Shown here in pieces: positions 27,152 to 36,553 of a stretch of DNA of 64,000 nt. The position numbers and the translations under genes are program-made. The notes under the pieces are model-generated. The model did not search any database and was not told the DNA's origin. It worked only from the letters and a program-made list of their open reading frames with translations. The stretch's first letter is position 1; each line of letters opens with the position of its first letter. The stretch comes from Marinobacter sp. BW6 (GTDB lineage Bacteria > Pseudomonadota > Gammaproteobacteria > Pseudomonadales > Oleiphilaceae), in contig NZ_VIRN01000064.1 in the NCBI RefSeq assembly GCF_008107725.1, positions 1,674,001 through 1,738,000 of the forward strand. The letters run 5' to 3'.

Positions 27152-28462
27152 ATGAAAGTAAAACGGTTTTTTGCTCAGACCATGGCCGAGGCGCTGAAAC
27201 AGGTCAGTGAACAGATGGGGCCAGACGCCGTAATCCTTTCCAACCGTCGGGTCGACGGCGGCGTCGAAATTGTGACGGCTCTGGACTACGACGAAAACAT
27301 GGCACGTCAGCGTCTGGGCAACCAGGCTGAGGAAGCGACCAACGGGTCCCGTCTTGCTGAGATGCAGGCCGACCAGCACCGCCGGCTCGAGGACGAGCTG
27401 AGTCGGTCACGGGATCGCATTCGCGAAGTCAGGGAAAAACGTGCGTCCCAGGGAGCCAGCTACGCCGGATCGTCGTTTGCAGCCGTTCAGGAAACGGTAA
27501 GCGGTGGTTTTGATGATGTGGAACCTCTGTCGAAAGCACCTGGGGAAACTTATTCCGATGAGCTGGCGCAGATGCGCGCCGAGATCAGCTCCCTGAGAGA
27601 CATGATGCAGGGGCGTCGGTCGCAACCGGAGCCGGAGGTTTCGGCAACGACCGCCGTTCAGCAGAGGTTGGCCGAGCGGTTGCAGGAATTCGGACTCGGC
27701 AGTGATCTGGCGGGGTCAATTTCCCGGCGCCATAAGGCAGGGCGCCTGGAAGATGGGTGGAAACAGTCCCTGAAAATGCTGTGTACCGGCGTCCGGACCT
27801 CCCGCATGGAGTGGCTCGATGAGGGTGGTGCCTACGCGCTGGTGGGTCCCACCGGTTCCGGAAAAACCACTACCATTGGCAAACTGGCGGCCCGCTACGT
27901 GCTCAAGCATGGCTCCGACTCGGTGGCCCTGGTCACCACCGATCGCTATCGGGTGGCGGCGCACGAGCAGTTGTTCGTGTTCGGCCGTATCTTGAACGTG
28001 CCGGTTCGGGTCGTGGATGAGAGCCACAGTCTGGATGATATTCTGGACGAGCTGTCAGACCGTCACCTGGTCCTGATCGATACCGCTGGTCTGACCAGCG
28101 CCGACAAAGGCTACCAGGAACAGCTGGCAGAACTGGCTCGCAGCCATCACAATATCAAAACGCACCTGGTGGTCTCTGCAACCAGTCAACCGCGCATCAT
28201 GAAATCCGTCTGGCATTGCTATAAGATGGCAAAACTTGCGGGCTGTGTAATGACCAAGATTGATGAGGCGCTCACACTGGGTGAGTCTCTCGGCTTTGTG
28301 ATGGAAACCGGTCTGCCGGTAGCCTATTACACAGACGGGCAGAAGATTCCTGAAGATCTGCACCACGCAGAAGCCGTTCCGCTGGTGCGGCTGGCCGTGG
28401 ACCGGCTTAAAACTCTCCAGCAACAGCAGGCGGTCGCAGAGGGTCTGAAAGAACACGCCTGA
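27152..28462 (+). CDS. flhF: FlhF, SRP-type GTPase for polar flagellar placement
   Basis: This 436-residue protein has the basic FlhF N terminus (MKVKRFFAQTMAEALKQV), a variable middle region and an SRP-family GTPase domain with G1 GPTGSGKTTTIGKLA (about 232-246), DTAGL and TKIDEA. FlhF recruits the first basal-body parts to the cell pole. GTP-dependent dimers are countered by FleN, encoded next. A short hairpin (27118-27135) lies between flhA and flhF. Confidence 0.94.
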   Translation: MKVKRFFAQTMAEALKQVSEQMGPDAVILSNRRVDGGVEIVTALDYDENMARQRLGNQAEEATNGSRLAEMQADQHRRLEDELSRSRDRIREVREKRASQGASYAGSSFAAVQETVSGGFDDVEPLSKAPGETYSDELAQMRAEISSLRDMMQGRRSQPEPEVSATTAVQQRLAERLQEFGLGSDLAGSISRRHKAGRLEDGWKQSLKMLCTGVRTSRMEWLDEGGAYALVGPTGSGKTTTIGKLAARYVLKHGSDSVALVTTDRYRVAAHEQLFVFGRILNVPVRVVDESHSLDDILDELSDRHLVLIDTAGLTSADKGYQEQLAELARSHHNIKTHLVVSATSQPRIMKSVWHCYKMAKLAGCVMTKIDEALTLGESLGFVMETGLPVAYYTDGQKIPEDLHHAEAVPLVRLAVDRLKTLQQQQAVAEGLKEHA

Positions 28463-28532
28463 GACCGGACAGATTGACAGCAGGCGTCGGAAGATAGCAC
28501 CCGGCGAAACGTGGCGAGAGACAAAAAACAGT

Positions 28533-29345
28533 ATGAGCAAAGCACAACCGGTACAGGTGATTGCAGTTTCCGGCGGAAAAGGTGGAGTCGGCAAGAGTAA
28601 CGTGTCGGTGAACCTCGGAATCGCCCTGGCGCAGAAAGGCCGGAGAGTGGTGCTGCTCGACGCCGACCTGGGGCTGGCGAATATCGACGTGTTGCTCGGC
28701 ATTACCGCCAATCGTAATCTCCAGGATGTGCTGGCAGGTGAATGTGATCTCAAGGACGTTCTGGTGAATGGTCCTGGCGGTATCAAGATTGTTCCTGCCT
28801 CCTCTGGTACCCAGAGAATGACCCAGCTCAGCCCCATGGAACATGCCGGGCTGATTAACGCATTCAGCGAACTGGGGGACCAGATTGATGTCCTGATCGT
28901 GGATACTGCCGCCGGTATCTCCGAATCGGTGGTCAGCTTTCTCAGGGCATCCCAGGAACTGTTACTGGTGGTGTGCGATGAGCCCACTTCCATTACTGAC
29001 TGTTACGCCCTGATCAAACTCATGAACCGCGAATACGGCACCAATCGTTTCCGTATTCTTGCCAACCAGGTGCGAAACGAGCAGGAAGGTCGGCATCTGT
29101 TTGAAAAACTGACACGGGTCACCGAGCGCTTCCTGGACGTGGCACTACAATACGTCGGAATAGTCCCCTACGATGAGGCTGTGAAGAAAGCGGTCCAGCG
29201 ACAGCGCGCGGTGCTGGATGCCTATCCCAGAGCGAAAGCCTCCCTGGCCATAAAGGCGCTGGCGGACAAGGTAGACAGTTGGCCATTGCCGTCCTCTCCC
29301 CGCGGGCATTTGGAATTTTTTGTGGAGCGGCTCGTCGAAGTCTGA
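28533..29345 (+). CDS. fleN: FleN (FlhG), flagellar number regulator ATPase
   Basis: This 270-residue MinD/ParA-type ATPase has the deviant Walker A GGKGGVGKS (14-22) and VVDTAAGIS-type (IVDTAAGISESVV) motif. In Pseudomonas, FleN binds FleQ and lowers its activity, limiting the cell to one flagellum, and antagonises FlhF. The flhF-fleN-fliA order is the standard polar-flagellum arrangement. Confidence 0.94.
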   Translation: MSKAQPVQVIAVSGGKGGVGKSNVSVNLGIALAQKGRRVVLLDADLGLANIDVLLGITANRNLQDVLAGECDLKDVLVNGPGGIKIVPASSGTQRMTQLSPMEHAGLINAFSELGDQIDVLIVDTAAGISESVVSFLRASQELLLVVCDEPTSITDCYALIKLMNREYGTNRFRILANQVRNEQEGRHLFEKLTRVTERFLDVALQYVGIVPYDEAVKKAVQRQRAVLDAYPRAKASLAIKALADKVDSWPLPSSPRGHLEFFVERLVEV

Positions 29346-29376
29346 ATCGGATCCAGTCAAACAAGAAACCGGATAC

Positions 29377-30120
29377 ATGACATTGGCGAAAAACCTCGGA
29401 ATCTATAACCAGTCGGGTGCGCAGAAGCCTTCTCAGCTCGTTGAGCAGCATGCGCCGCTGGTCAAGAAAATTGCTCTTCACCTGATGGCCCGCCTGCCGG
29501 CGTCCGTTCAGTTGGAAGACCTGATGCAGGCCGGCATGATCGGCTTGCTTGAGGCTGCCCAGCGCTACAGTTCCACCAAAGGTGCCACCTTCGAAACCTA
29601 CGCCGGTATCCGGATTCGCGGCGCCATGGTGGATGAAATCCGCAAGGGCGACTGGGTCCCCCGTTCTGTGCATCGCAACGCCCGCCGTATTTCCCAGGCC
29701 ATCAAGGCCGTTGAAGACCGTCTGGGCCGTGAAGCCCAGGATCTGGAAGTGGCCGAAGAGCTGGGTATGGGATTGGCCGAATATCATTCTTACCTTTCCG
29801 ATTCCAATAGTGGCCGACTTTTTAGTCTCGATGAGCTCAATGAATCCGGAGAGCTGCCGATAGAACAGACAGAGACACAGGATAATCCCCTTGAGGGCTT
29901 GTCCTCCGATGCCTTCCGGCGCAGCCTCGCGGAGGCCATTGAAGACCTGCCAGAGCGGGAAAAACTGGTGCTGAGCCTGTATTACCAGGAAGAACTGAAC
30001 CTCAAGGAGATTGGTGCGGTGCTTGGCGTCAGCGAGAGCCGGGTAAGCCAGATTCACAGCCAGGCAGCTTTGCGCCTTCGGGGACGGCTGTCGGATTGGC
30101 GCCAGGAATCGGACAGCTGA
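29377..30120 (+). CDS. fliA: FliA, flagellar sigma-28 factor
   Basis: From the ATG at 29377 the product has 247 residues, the usual length. Region 2 (HAPLVKKIALHLMARLP, QLEDLMQAGMIGLLEAAQRY, TFETYAGIRIRGAMVDEIR) and region 4 (ALPEREK-like DLPEREKLVLSLYYQEELNLKEIG) are clear. It directs RNA polymerase to late flagellar and chemotaxis promoters and is held by FlgM, which is not in this window. Upstream in-frame starts lie inside fleN. Confidence 0.94.
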   Translation: MTLAKNLGIYNQSGAQKPSQLVEQHAPLVKKIALHLMARLPASVQLEDLMQAGMIGLLEAAQRYSSTKGATFETYAGIRIRGAMVDEIRKGDWVPRSVHRNARRISQAIKAVEDRLGREAQDLEVAEELGMGLAEYHSYLSDSNSGRLFSLDELNESGELPIEQTETQDNPLEGLSSDAFRRSLAEAIEDLPEREKLVLSLYYQEELNLKEIGAVLGVSESRVSQIHSQAALRLRGRLSDWRQESDS

Positions 30121-30282
30121 CTGCGTTCAGTCTGTGTCGGCGACGGGGTAGTCTGTAGTTTTTGGTAACCGATGCTTTACAACCGAAGCAAAGGTCTGAC
30201 AATAAGCGGTTAAAACAGCGGCCTGCTAGACTTTGAACGCAAAGGTCAAATGAATTCCGGGTGTTACTAACTGGAGGTCCCA

Positions 30283-30666
30283 TTGGACAAAAACATGAAA
30301 ATTCTCATTGTGGACGACTTCTCCACGATGCGACGGATCATCAAGAACCTGCTGCGTGATCTGGGCTTCACCAACACCGATGAAGCTGACGACGGCAACA
30401 CAGCGCTGCCGATGCTCAAGAGCGGCAAATACGATTTTCTGGTAACCGACTGGAACATGCCGGGCATGTCCGGTTTTGATCTGCTCAAGGCCGTTCGGGC
30501 GGATGAGAATCTGAAAACCCTGCCGGTATTGATGGTAACGGCTGAGGCCAAGCGGGATCAGATTGTTGCCGCGGCCCAGGCGGGCGTGAACGGTTATGTT
30601 GTCAAACCGTTCACCGCCGCGGTGCTCAAGGAAAAGATTGAGAAAATCTTTGAAAGAATCCAGTAA
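30283..30666 (+). CDS. cheY: CheY, chemotaxis response regulator
   Basis: The TTG at 30283 is the best start, since GGAGG (30273-30277) lies five bases before it; the ATG at 30295 would be 17 bases away. The product is 127 residues with the acidic pair in VDDFSTMRR, phospho-acceptor Asp in [12 protein letters not shown] (Asp61 from the TTG start) and VKPFTA. CheY-P binds the FliM N terminus to reverse rotation. No clear promoter was found in the 162-base gap after fliA. Confidence 0.94.
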   Translation: MDKNMKILIVDDFSTMRRIIKNLLRDLGFTNTDEADDGNTALPMLKSGKYDFLVTDWNMPGMSGFDLLKAVRADENLKTLPVLMVTAEAKRDQIVAAAQAGVNGYVVKPFTAAVLKEKIEKIFERIQ

Positions 30667-30677
30667 CCAGAGGTCGG

Positions 30678-31472
30678 ATGGCTCTCATGAGCGATAGCAA
30701 AAAGAACCATCGGGGCCTTGAACCGGAGGTGACGGAAAAGCTCCAGCGGCAGGCGGCAGCACTGGCAGAGAGTGTTGATGCAGGTGATTATGCGCAAGCC
30801 ATGACCCTGATCAATGAACTTAGTGAGGTCAGGGATCAGAGTCTGTATCGCGAGGTAGGGCGATTGACCCGGAGCTTGCACGAAGCAATCCGGAACTTCC
30901 AGATTGACCCCCGTAACGCCGAGCAGCAGGAAGCGCTGTCGATGATGACAGATGCCTCCGATCGCCTCGAATACGTCGTGCAGATGACCGGTGAAGCGGC
31001 CAACCGGACCATGGATCTGGTTGAGGAAACCATGCCGGTGGCGAATGCCCTGAGAGACGAGGCCGCCGCCTTGCGTGATGAGTGGCAGCGACTGCGTCGC
31101 CGGGAAATGCAGCCGGCCGAGTTCCGGGAGCTTTACGGCCGGATTGATCGCTTTTTCGTTAGCATGGCTACCGATGCTGACACCATGTACAGCAACCTGT
31201 CGGAAATTCTGCTGGCCCAGGATTATCAGGATCTTACGGGTCAGGTTATCCAGAAGGTCACCGCCCTGGTGAAAGAGGTGGAGGAGCAGATGCTCAGCCT
31301 GGTTGTGATGGCCAGCCATGTGGATCAGCTGACCGGAACGGTGCACCAGATTGAAGAAAAGGAAGAATCTGCAGAGAAGGGCGTCGGGCCCCAGATCAAG
31401 GCCGATGAGCGTGAAGATGTAGTTTCGGGACAGGATGACGTAGACGACCTGTTGTCCAGTCTCGGTTTCTGA
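30678..31472 (+). CDS. cheZ: CheZ, CheY-P phosphatase
   Basis: This encodes 264 residues forming a long helical hairpin. The catalytic segment reads LAQDYQDLTGQVIQKV, with the glutamine that attacks CheY-P. The extreme C terminus DVDDLLSSLGF is the classic CheY-binding peptide. It removes the CheY signal. cheA follows 16 bases after. Confidence 0.93.
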   Translation: MALMSDSKKNHRGLEPEVTEKLQRQAAALAESVDAGDYAQAMTLINELSEVRDQSLYREVGRLTRSLHEAIRNFQIDPRNAEQQEALSMMTDASDRLEYVVQMTGEAANRTMDLVEETMPVANALRDEAAALRDEWQRLRRREMQPAEFRELYGRIDRFFVSMATDADTMYSNLSEILLAQDYQDLTGQVIQKVTALVKEVEEQMLSLVVMASHVDQLTGTVHQIEEKEESAEKGVGPQIKADEREDVVSGQDDVDDLLSSLGF

Positions 31473-31488
31473 ATGAAGAGGGTAACGC

Positions 31489-33600
31489 ATGGCGTTTGAT
31501 GCTGATGAAGAGATTTTGCAGGACTTCCTGGTAGAAGCCGGCGAGATCCTCGAAAAGCTGTCAGAGCAGTTGGTAGATCTTGAGCAACATCCTGACGACA
31601 GTGACCTGCTCAACGCCATCTTCCGTGGCTTTCACACCGTTAAAGGCGGCGCGGGCTTCCTTCAGCTTGAAGCACTGGTGAATTGCTGCCATTCCGCCGA
31701 GAACGTTTTTGACATCCTGCGTAATCACAAGCGCAAGGTGGACTCTGAGTTGATGGACGTGGTTCTGGAAGCCCTGGACAACGTCAATGCCATGTTTGAG
31801 CAGGTCCGCAATCACGAGGAACTGACACCGGCCCCGGACGAACTGATTGCACGCCTGGATGCCCTGGCCCAGCCAGAAGGCGAGGGGACACCCGCCGCTG
31901 CTTCTCAACCTGAGCACCAACAGAGCGAACCTGCGGAAGACGGTGGCGACATCACCGACGATGAATTCGAGCAACTTCTGGACGCATTGCAGGACGAGAA
32001 ATCCGACGACACTTCTTCGGCTTCGGGCGCGGAATCGGCCGCCGGTGACCATGAGGGTTCCGGAGACGACGAAATAAGCGACGACGAATTCGAGGCGCTG
32101 CTGGATCAGCTGCACGGAAAAGGGCAGTTTGCGGGTGCACCGGCGGGCGAAGAAGAGCCCGTCAGTAAAGAAGAAAAACCGGCCGTTAAGGCTGAGGCCG
32201 GCGGCGATGATCTGATCACCGACGACGAATTCGAGAAACTGCTGGACGATCTCCACGGCAAAGGCGGAAGTCCGACAGCGGGTGGCGAGCCTTCAGCCCC
32301 CAAACAGGCTTCAGCGCCGAAGGAAACCTCAGCCCCGAAAGAGCCGGCCAAGCCGAAGGCAGAGGCTCCGAAGCCAGAGAAACCGGAAGCAAAAGGCGCT
32401 GCCGCACCGGCCATGCCCGCCCGCGAGCATGCTCCGGCGGCGGAAACGACGGTACGCGTCGACACCAAGCGCCTCGACGACATCATGAATATGGTGGGGG
32501 AACTGGTGCTGGTTCGTAACCGCCTCCAGCGTCTGGGCCTCGAAAGCGAAGACGAACACATGCACAAGGCGGTGTCCAACCTGGATGTGGTCACCACAGA
32601 TCTCCAGTCTGCGGTGATGCAGACCCGCATGCAGCCGATCAAGAAAGTGTTTGGCCGGTTCCCACGGGTGGTGCGTGATCTGGCCCGGAACCTCAAGAAA
32701 GAGGTCAACCTGGTGATGCACGGTGAAGACACCGACCTGGACAAGAACCTGGTCGAAGCGCTGTCCGATCCGCTGGTCCACCTGGTCCGGAATTCGGTAG
32801 ACCACGGGATTGAAGCCCCCGAGGTACGTGAGAAAGCAGGTAAGCCCCGGCAGGGTACCGTTACCCTGTCTGCCGAGCAGGAGGGTGATCATATCCTGCT
32901 GTTCATCGAAGATGACGGCGCCGGTATGGATCCGGAAGTGCTGCGCCGGAAGGCAGTTGAGAAGGGGATCTACGATCAGGATGCCGCTGATCGCCTGACT
33001 AATTCCGAGTGCTTCAATCTGATTTTTGCCGCCGGATTTTCCACCAAGGACCAGATTTCAGATGTTTCCGGTCGTGGTGTCGGCATGGATGTGGTTAAAA
33101 CCAAGATTGGCCAGCTCAATGGCCAGTTGAGCATCGAATCGGAACTGGGTAAGGGTTCGCGAATCGTCATCAAGGTTCCGTTGACACTGGCGATCATGCC
33201 CACTCTGATGATCATGCTGGGGGATCAGTCGTTCGCATTGCCGTTGGTAAATGTAGTCGAGATCTTCCATCTGGACCTGACCAAGACCAACATCGTCGAT
33301 GGGCGTGAGTGTATTGTGGTTCGGGAAAAGGTATTCCCGCTGTTTCACATCAAACGCTGGCTGGTTCGTAGCGGTGCTACCCAGGAGGTGCCCGAAAACG
33401 CTCATGTGGTCATCGTGGCCATGGGTACCAAGCAGGTGGGTTTTGTCGTCGACCAGCTTGTCGGGCAGGAAGAGGTGGTTATCAAACCCCTCGGGCGCGC
33501 ACTGCAGGGTACACCGGGTATGGCGGGCGCCACCATTACCGGTGACGGCCGGATTGCGCTGATCATTGATGTTCCCAGCTTGCTGCAACACTACGGCTGA
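31489..33600 (+). CDS. cheA: CheA, chemotaxis histidine kinase
   Basis: This 703-residue kinase starts with an Hpt (P1) domain, phospho-His49 in FHTVKGGAGF. Residues 130-320 are a long low-complexity linker with no recognisable folded P2 domain. Instead it contains three copies of (I)(T/S)DDEFExLLDxL at 155-167, 196-210 and 243-257, then a Pro/Lys/Ala-rich stretch. The dimerisation (P3), ATPase (P4, NSVDHGIE, DDGAGMD, GRGVGMDVV) and CheW-like P5 domains follow. It phosphorylates CheY and CheB in receptor arrays. Confidence 0.95.
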   Translation: MAFDADEEILQDFLVEAGEILEKLSEQLVDLEQHPDDSDLLNAIFRGFHTVKGGAGFLQLEALVNCCHSAENVFDILRNHKRKVDSELMDVVLEALDNVNAMFEQVRNHEELTPAPDELIARLDALAQPEGEGTPAAASQPEHQQSEPAEDGGDITDDEFEQLLDALQDEKSDDTSSASGAESAAGDHEGSGDDEISDDEFEALLDQLHGKGQFAGAPAGEEEPVSKEEKPAVKAEAGGDDLITDDEFEKLLDDLHGKGGSPTAGGEPSAPKQASAPKETSAPKEPAKPKAEAPKPEKPEAKGAAAPAMPAREHAPAAETTVRVDTKRLDDIMNMVGELVLVRNRLQRLGLESEDEHMHKAVSNLDVVTTDLQSAVMQTRMQPIKKVFGRFPRVVRDLARNLKKEVNLVMHGEDTDLDKNLVEALSDPLVHLVRNSVDHGIEAPEVREKAGKPRQGTVTLSAEQEGDHILLFIEDDGAGMDPEVLRRKAVEKGIYDQDAADRLTNSECFNLIFAAGFSTKDQISDVSGRGVGMDVVKTKIGQLNGQLSIESELGKGSRIVIKVPLTLAIMPTLMIMLGDQSFALPLVNVVEIFHLDLTKTNIVDGRECIVVREKVFPLFHIKRWLVRSGATQEVPENAHVVIVAMGTKQVGFVVDQLVGQEEVVIKPLGRALQGTPGMAGATITGDGRIALIIDVPSLLQHYG

Positions 33601-33655
33601 GCCGCGCCGGCAGCTGGTTGAGGCCAGAGAACTTTGGATTGGGTAGGAGAAGTGG

Positions 33656-34819
33656 ATGACAGTTTCTGTCCTGGTCGTTGACGATTCAGGGTTTTTTCGC
33701 AAACGGCTGACGGAAATCCTGACCAGCTCCGGCCAGATCAAGGTGGTTGGTGCTGCCACCAACGGTCGAGAAGGCGTTGAGCTGGCCGAAAAACTGCGCC
33801 CCGACGTCATCACCATGGATTACGAGATGCCGGTAATGGACGGCATCTCCGCCGTGCGCGAGATCATGCGCAAACATCCTATACCGGTGCTCATGTTCTC
33901 TTCGCTGACCTATGAAGGCGCTCGGGTGACCCTGGACGCGCTCGAGGCGGGTGCCGTTGATTTTCTGCCCAAGAATTTCGAAGAAATAGCCCGGGATAAC
34001 AGCCAGCTCCAGAAAATTCTGATTGACCGGATTCTGGATGTGGCTCGCAGCCGCCCCGGCAACCGGTCTAAGTCGCCGTCCCGCTCCGAACCGGCAGCGC
34101 CGGCCTCCAGGTCGCCGGGCCCTTCAGCGCACCCCCGGACGGAATCGGCGCCGCGTCATCGACCCGACGCCCATCCCTCCAATCCACCGGCAGGTCCTGC
34201 GAGCGAAACCGAAACACCAAGGCGTCATGCCCGTCGAGGTACGGCCAAGCATTACGCTGTGGTGGGTATCGGCACCTCAACCGGCGGGCCGGTGGCCCTG
34301 CAACGGGTACTGACGGCATTGCCCGCGACGTTCCCGGCCCCCATCGTTCTGGTACAGCATATGCCGGCCAGCTTTACGCCGGCCTTCGCCGAGCGCCTGA
34401 ACAAGCTCTGCCGGATTGAAGTCCGGCAGGCCGAGGATGGCGATGTGTTGCGGCCCGGGCTTGCCTTGCTCGCGCCCGGCGGCAAACAGATGATGGTCGA
34501 GAATCGGGGTGGTCAGGCCCGGATACGGATCCTGCCCGGAGACGAGCGACTTAATTACAAGCCCTGTGTGGACGTAACCTTCGGTTCCCTGGCCAGGAGT
34601 TTTCCGGGCAAGACTCTGGGCGTCATTCTTACCGGTATGGGCTCGGACGGCAAAGAAGGTTGCCGGATGATGAAGCAGAGTGGATCGGACATCTGGTCAC
34701 AGGATGAAAAATCGTCGGTTATTTACGGAATGCCCATGGCGGTCGCCAAGGCGGGGCTGACTGATGATGTGCTGTCGCTGGACGAAATCGGGCCACGCCT
34801 GGTCGAAGGTGTCAGCTGA
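33656..34819 (+). CDS. cheB: CheB, chemotaxis protein-glutamate methylesterase
   Basis: This 387-residue protein has a receiver domain (Asp55 in ITMDYEMPVMDG), a Pro/Arg/Ser-rich linker (about 130-195) and the methylesterase domain with catalytic Ser (GIGTSTGGP), His (LVQHMPASFT) and Asp (LTGMGSDG). It removes methyl groups from receptors when phosphorylated by CheA. No cheR lies beside it. Its stop overlaps the start of motC by one base. Confidence 0.94.
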   Translation: MTVSVLVVDDSGFFRKRLTEILTSSGQIKVVGAATNGREGVELAEKLRPDVITMDYEMPVMDGISAVREIMRKHPIPVLMFSSLTYEGARVTLDALEAGAVDFLPKNFEEIARDNSQLQKILIDRILDVARSRPGNRSKSPSRSEPAAPASRSPGPSAHPRTESAPRHRPDAHPSNPPAGPASETETPRRHARRGTAKHYAVVGIGTSTGGPVALQRVLTALPATFPAPIVLVQHMPASFTPAFAERLNKLCRIEVRQAEDGDVLRPGLALLAPGGKQMMVENRGGQARIRILPGDERLNYKPCVDVTFGSLARSFPGKTLGVILTGMGSDGKEGCRMMKQSGSDIWSQDEKSSVIYGMPMAVAKAGLTDDVLSLDEIGPRLVEGVS

Positions 34820-35559
34820 TGGATTTCCTGAGCCTGCTCGGAGTCATACTGGCCTTTGCCGCCATACTTGGCGGCAATCTGCTGGAGGGCGGAGCGGTCA
34901 GCTCCCTGTTTAACGGGCCCGCAGCCATTATCGTTATTGGGGGTACCCTGGCGGCGACCATCCTGCAGACCTCCTGGCCCATGCTCAAACGGGCCTTTAC
35001 CCAGGTGCGGTGGGTGTTCGTTCCGCCGTTCATTAACCTGGAAGACGGTATCGGAAAGGTCATCGACTGGAGTGTCAAAGCCCGGAAACAGGGGTTGCTG
35101 GGTCTTGAAGGTCTTGCCGAACGAGAGCCGGAACCCTTTGCGCGCAAGGGTTTGCAACTGCTGGTGGACGGGGCCGAAACCGAGACCATCAGGGGTATCA
35201 TGGAAGTGGACCTGGAGTCCCGTGAGCAGAGGGATCTGGAGTCTGCCAAAGTGTTCGAGGCCATGGGCGGTTACTCCCCGACCATCGGCATCATCGGGGC
35301 GGTGATGGGATTGATCCAGGTAATGACGAACCTGGAGGATCCACAGTCACTGGGCAGCGGGATCGCGACCGCCTTTGTGGCCACCATCTACGGCGTGGCG
35401 CTGGCCAACCTGCTGTTCTTCCCGGTCGCAAACAAGATGCGCGGTATCGTGCGGGAACGTACCCGATACGAGGACATGATGATCGACGGTATTATTGCCA
35501 TCGCCGAGGGTGAAAACCCGAAATCCATCGAATTGCGGCTGCGGGGCTTCCTGCAGTAA
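34819..35559 (+). CDS. motC: MotC, flagellar stator MotA-type subunit
   Basis: This 246-residue MotA/TolQ-family protein has four membrane segments (for example VILAFAAILGGNLLEGG and YSPTIGIIGAVMGLIQVM) and a cytoplasmic loop with charged residues for FliG. Paired with motD directly downstream, it matches the Pseudomonas MotCD stator rather than MotAB. The overlap with cheB suggests coupled translation. Confidence 0.92.
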   Translation: MDFLSLLGVILAFAAILGGNLLEGGAVSSLFNGPAAIIVIGGTLAATILQTSWPMLKRAFTQVRWVFVPPFINLEDGIGKVIDWSVKARKQGLLGLEGLAEREPEPFARKGLQLLVDGAETETIRGIMEVDLESREQRDLESAKVFEAMGGYSPTIGIIGAVMGLIQVMTNLEDPQSLGSGIATAFVATIYGVALANLLFFPVANKMRGIVRERTRYEDMMIDGIIAIAEGENPKSIELRLRGFLQ

Positions 35560-35577
35560 GCATGCGCAGGCCATCTT

Positions 35578-36360
35578 ATGCGGCGCCGTAGGCAACCCCA
35601 GGAAGATCTTCATAACAAGGAGCGGTGGCTGATTTCCTATGCGGATTTCATCACGCTGTTGTTCGCCTTTTTCGTGGTGATGTATTCGGTATCGTCGGTC
35701 AACGAAGGTAAGTACAAAGTCCTGTCGGAAACCTTGACCGGTGTGTTTAACGCGCCCCAGAGGTCCTTTCAGCCCATCGAGGTTGGCGACCAGCCACAAA
35801 GATCTCTGAATGCGCCAGCGGAGAATGTCATTCCACCGGCAGTGACCGAAGCCCCCCGTAATCCGGAGATGGACGCACAGGCCCGAACGGAAGCGCTCCG
35901 GGCCATGGCCGACCAGCTGTCGATGGAATTCGACGAGCTGATCAACCAGGGGGTGGTGTCACTGGAGACCAGCGACGAGTGGCTGGAGTTGAATCTGCCC
36001 AACAGCCTGTTGTTTGGCAGCGGTGACGCCGAACCCCATTACGACGCGTTTGGCGTTGTCGAGAAAATCGCCACCGTCCTGAACAACCGGGACAACGCGG
36101 TCAAAGTGGAAGGCTTTACCGATAACCAGCCAATCAGTACCTCCCGCTATCCCTCCAATTGGGAATTGTCTGCCGCCCGGGCGGCATCGATGGTACGGAT
36201 GCTGGTGATGGAGGGCATCGAACCGGAGCGTCTCGCAGCCGTTGGCTATGGTCAGTATCAGCCGGTTGCCCGGAATGACGCGGAAGAGGGGCGGCGCAGA
36301 AACCGACGGGTGGTGTTGCTGATTTCCCGTGACGCCAGTATTCGCGGCGCCATGCGCTGA
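35578..36360 (+). CDS. motD: MotD, flagellar stator MotB-type subunit
   Basis: This encodes 260 residues: one membrane segment with the proton-carrying aspartate (SYADFITLLFAFFVVMYS, Asp23), a plug/linker and a C-terminal OmpA peptidoglycan-binding domain (VEGFTDNQPISTSRYPSNWELSAARA). It anchors the stator to the cell wall. The 193-base gap after it holds a hairpin and a sigma-28 promoter. Confidence 0.93.
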   Translation: MRRRRQPQEDLHNKERWLISYADFITLLFAFFVVMYSVSSVNEGKYKVLSETLTGVFNAPQRSFQPIEVGDQPQRSLNAPAENVIPPAVTEAPRNPEMDAQARTEALRAMADQLSMEFDELINQGVVSLETSDEWLELNLPNSLLFGSGDAEPHYDAFGVVEKIATVLNNRDNAVKVEGFTDNQPISTSRYPSNWELSAARAASMVRMLVMEGIEPERLAAVGYGQYQPVARNDAEEGRRRNRRVVLLISRDASIRGAMR

Positions 36361-36430
36361 CCAGAACGTCGGCAGATGCGTATAGAGCCATTGGCATGGT
36401 TCCTGTATTACTCCCCGTTAACAAAAGGCG

Positions 36431-36448
36431 CCGGCAACAGCTTGCCGG
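36431..36448 (+). terminator. Hairpin after motD, possible terminator
   Basis: CCGGCAA (36431-36437) pairs with TTGCCGG (36442-36448) around CAGC. Only ATTT follows, so termination is uncertain. It sits just upstream of the sigma-28 promoter for parC. Confidence 0.4.
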
Positions 36449-36465
36449 ATTTCCCGAGGATTGGT

Positions 36466-36492
36466 TCAAGTTGCCCGGGGAATGGCCGATAA
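36466..36492 (+). promoter_or_regulatory. Sigma-28 (FliA) promoter of parC-parP
   Basis: TCAAGTTG (36466-36473), eleven bases, then GCCGATAA (36485-36492). The -10 is a perfect match to the FliA consensus and the -35 fits the Pseudomonas form TCAAG. It lies 61 bases before the parC GTG start. Confidence 0.85.
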
Positions 36493-36553
36493 ACGGGACT
36501 GTGGCGAAAGGTGATTGCCGGCCACACCGATGTATTCTCTGGAGAGTCAAAGC

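Noticed and set aside
36390..36410. TGGCATGGTTCCTGTA as a sigma-54 promoter for parC
   Set aside because: The second element reads GT rather than the invariant GC; a far better sigma-28 match is nearby.
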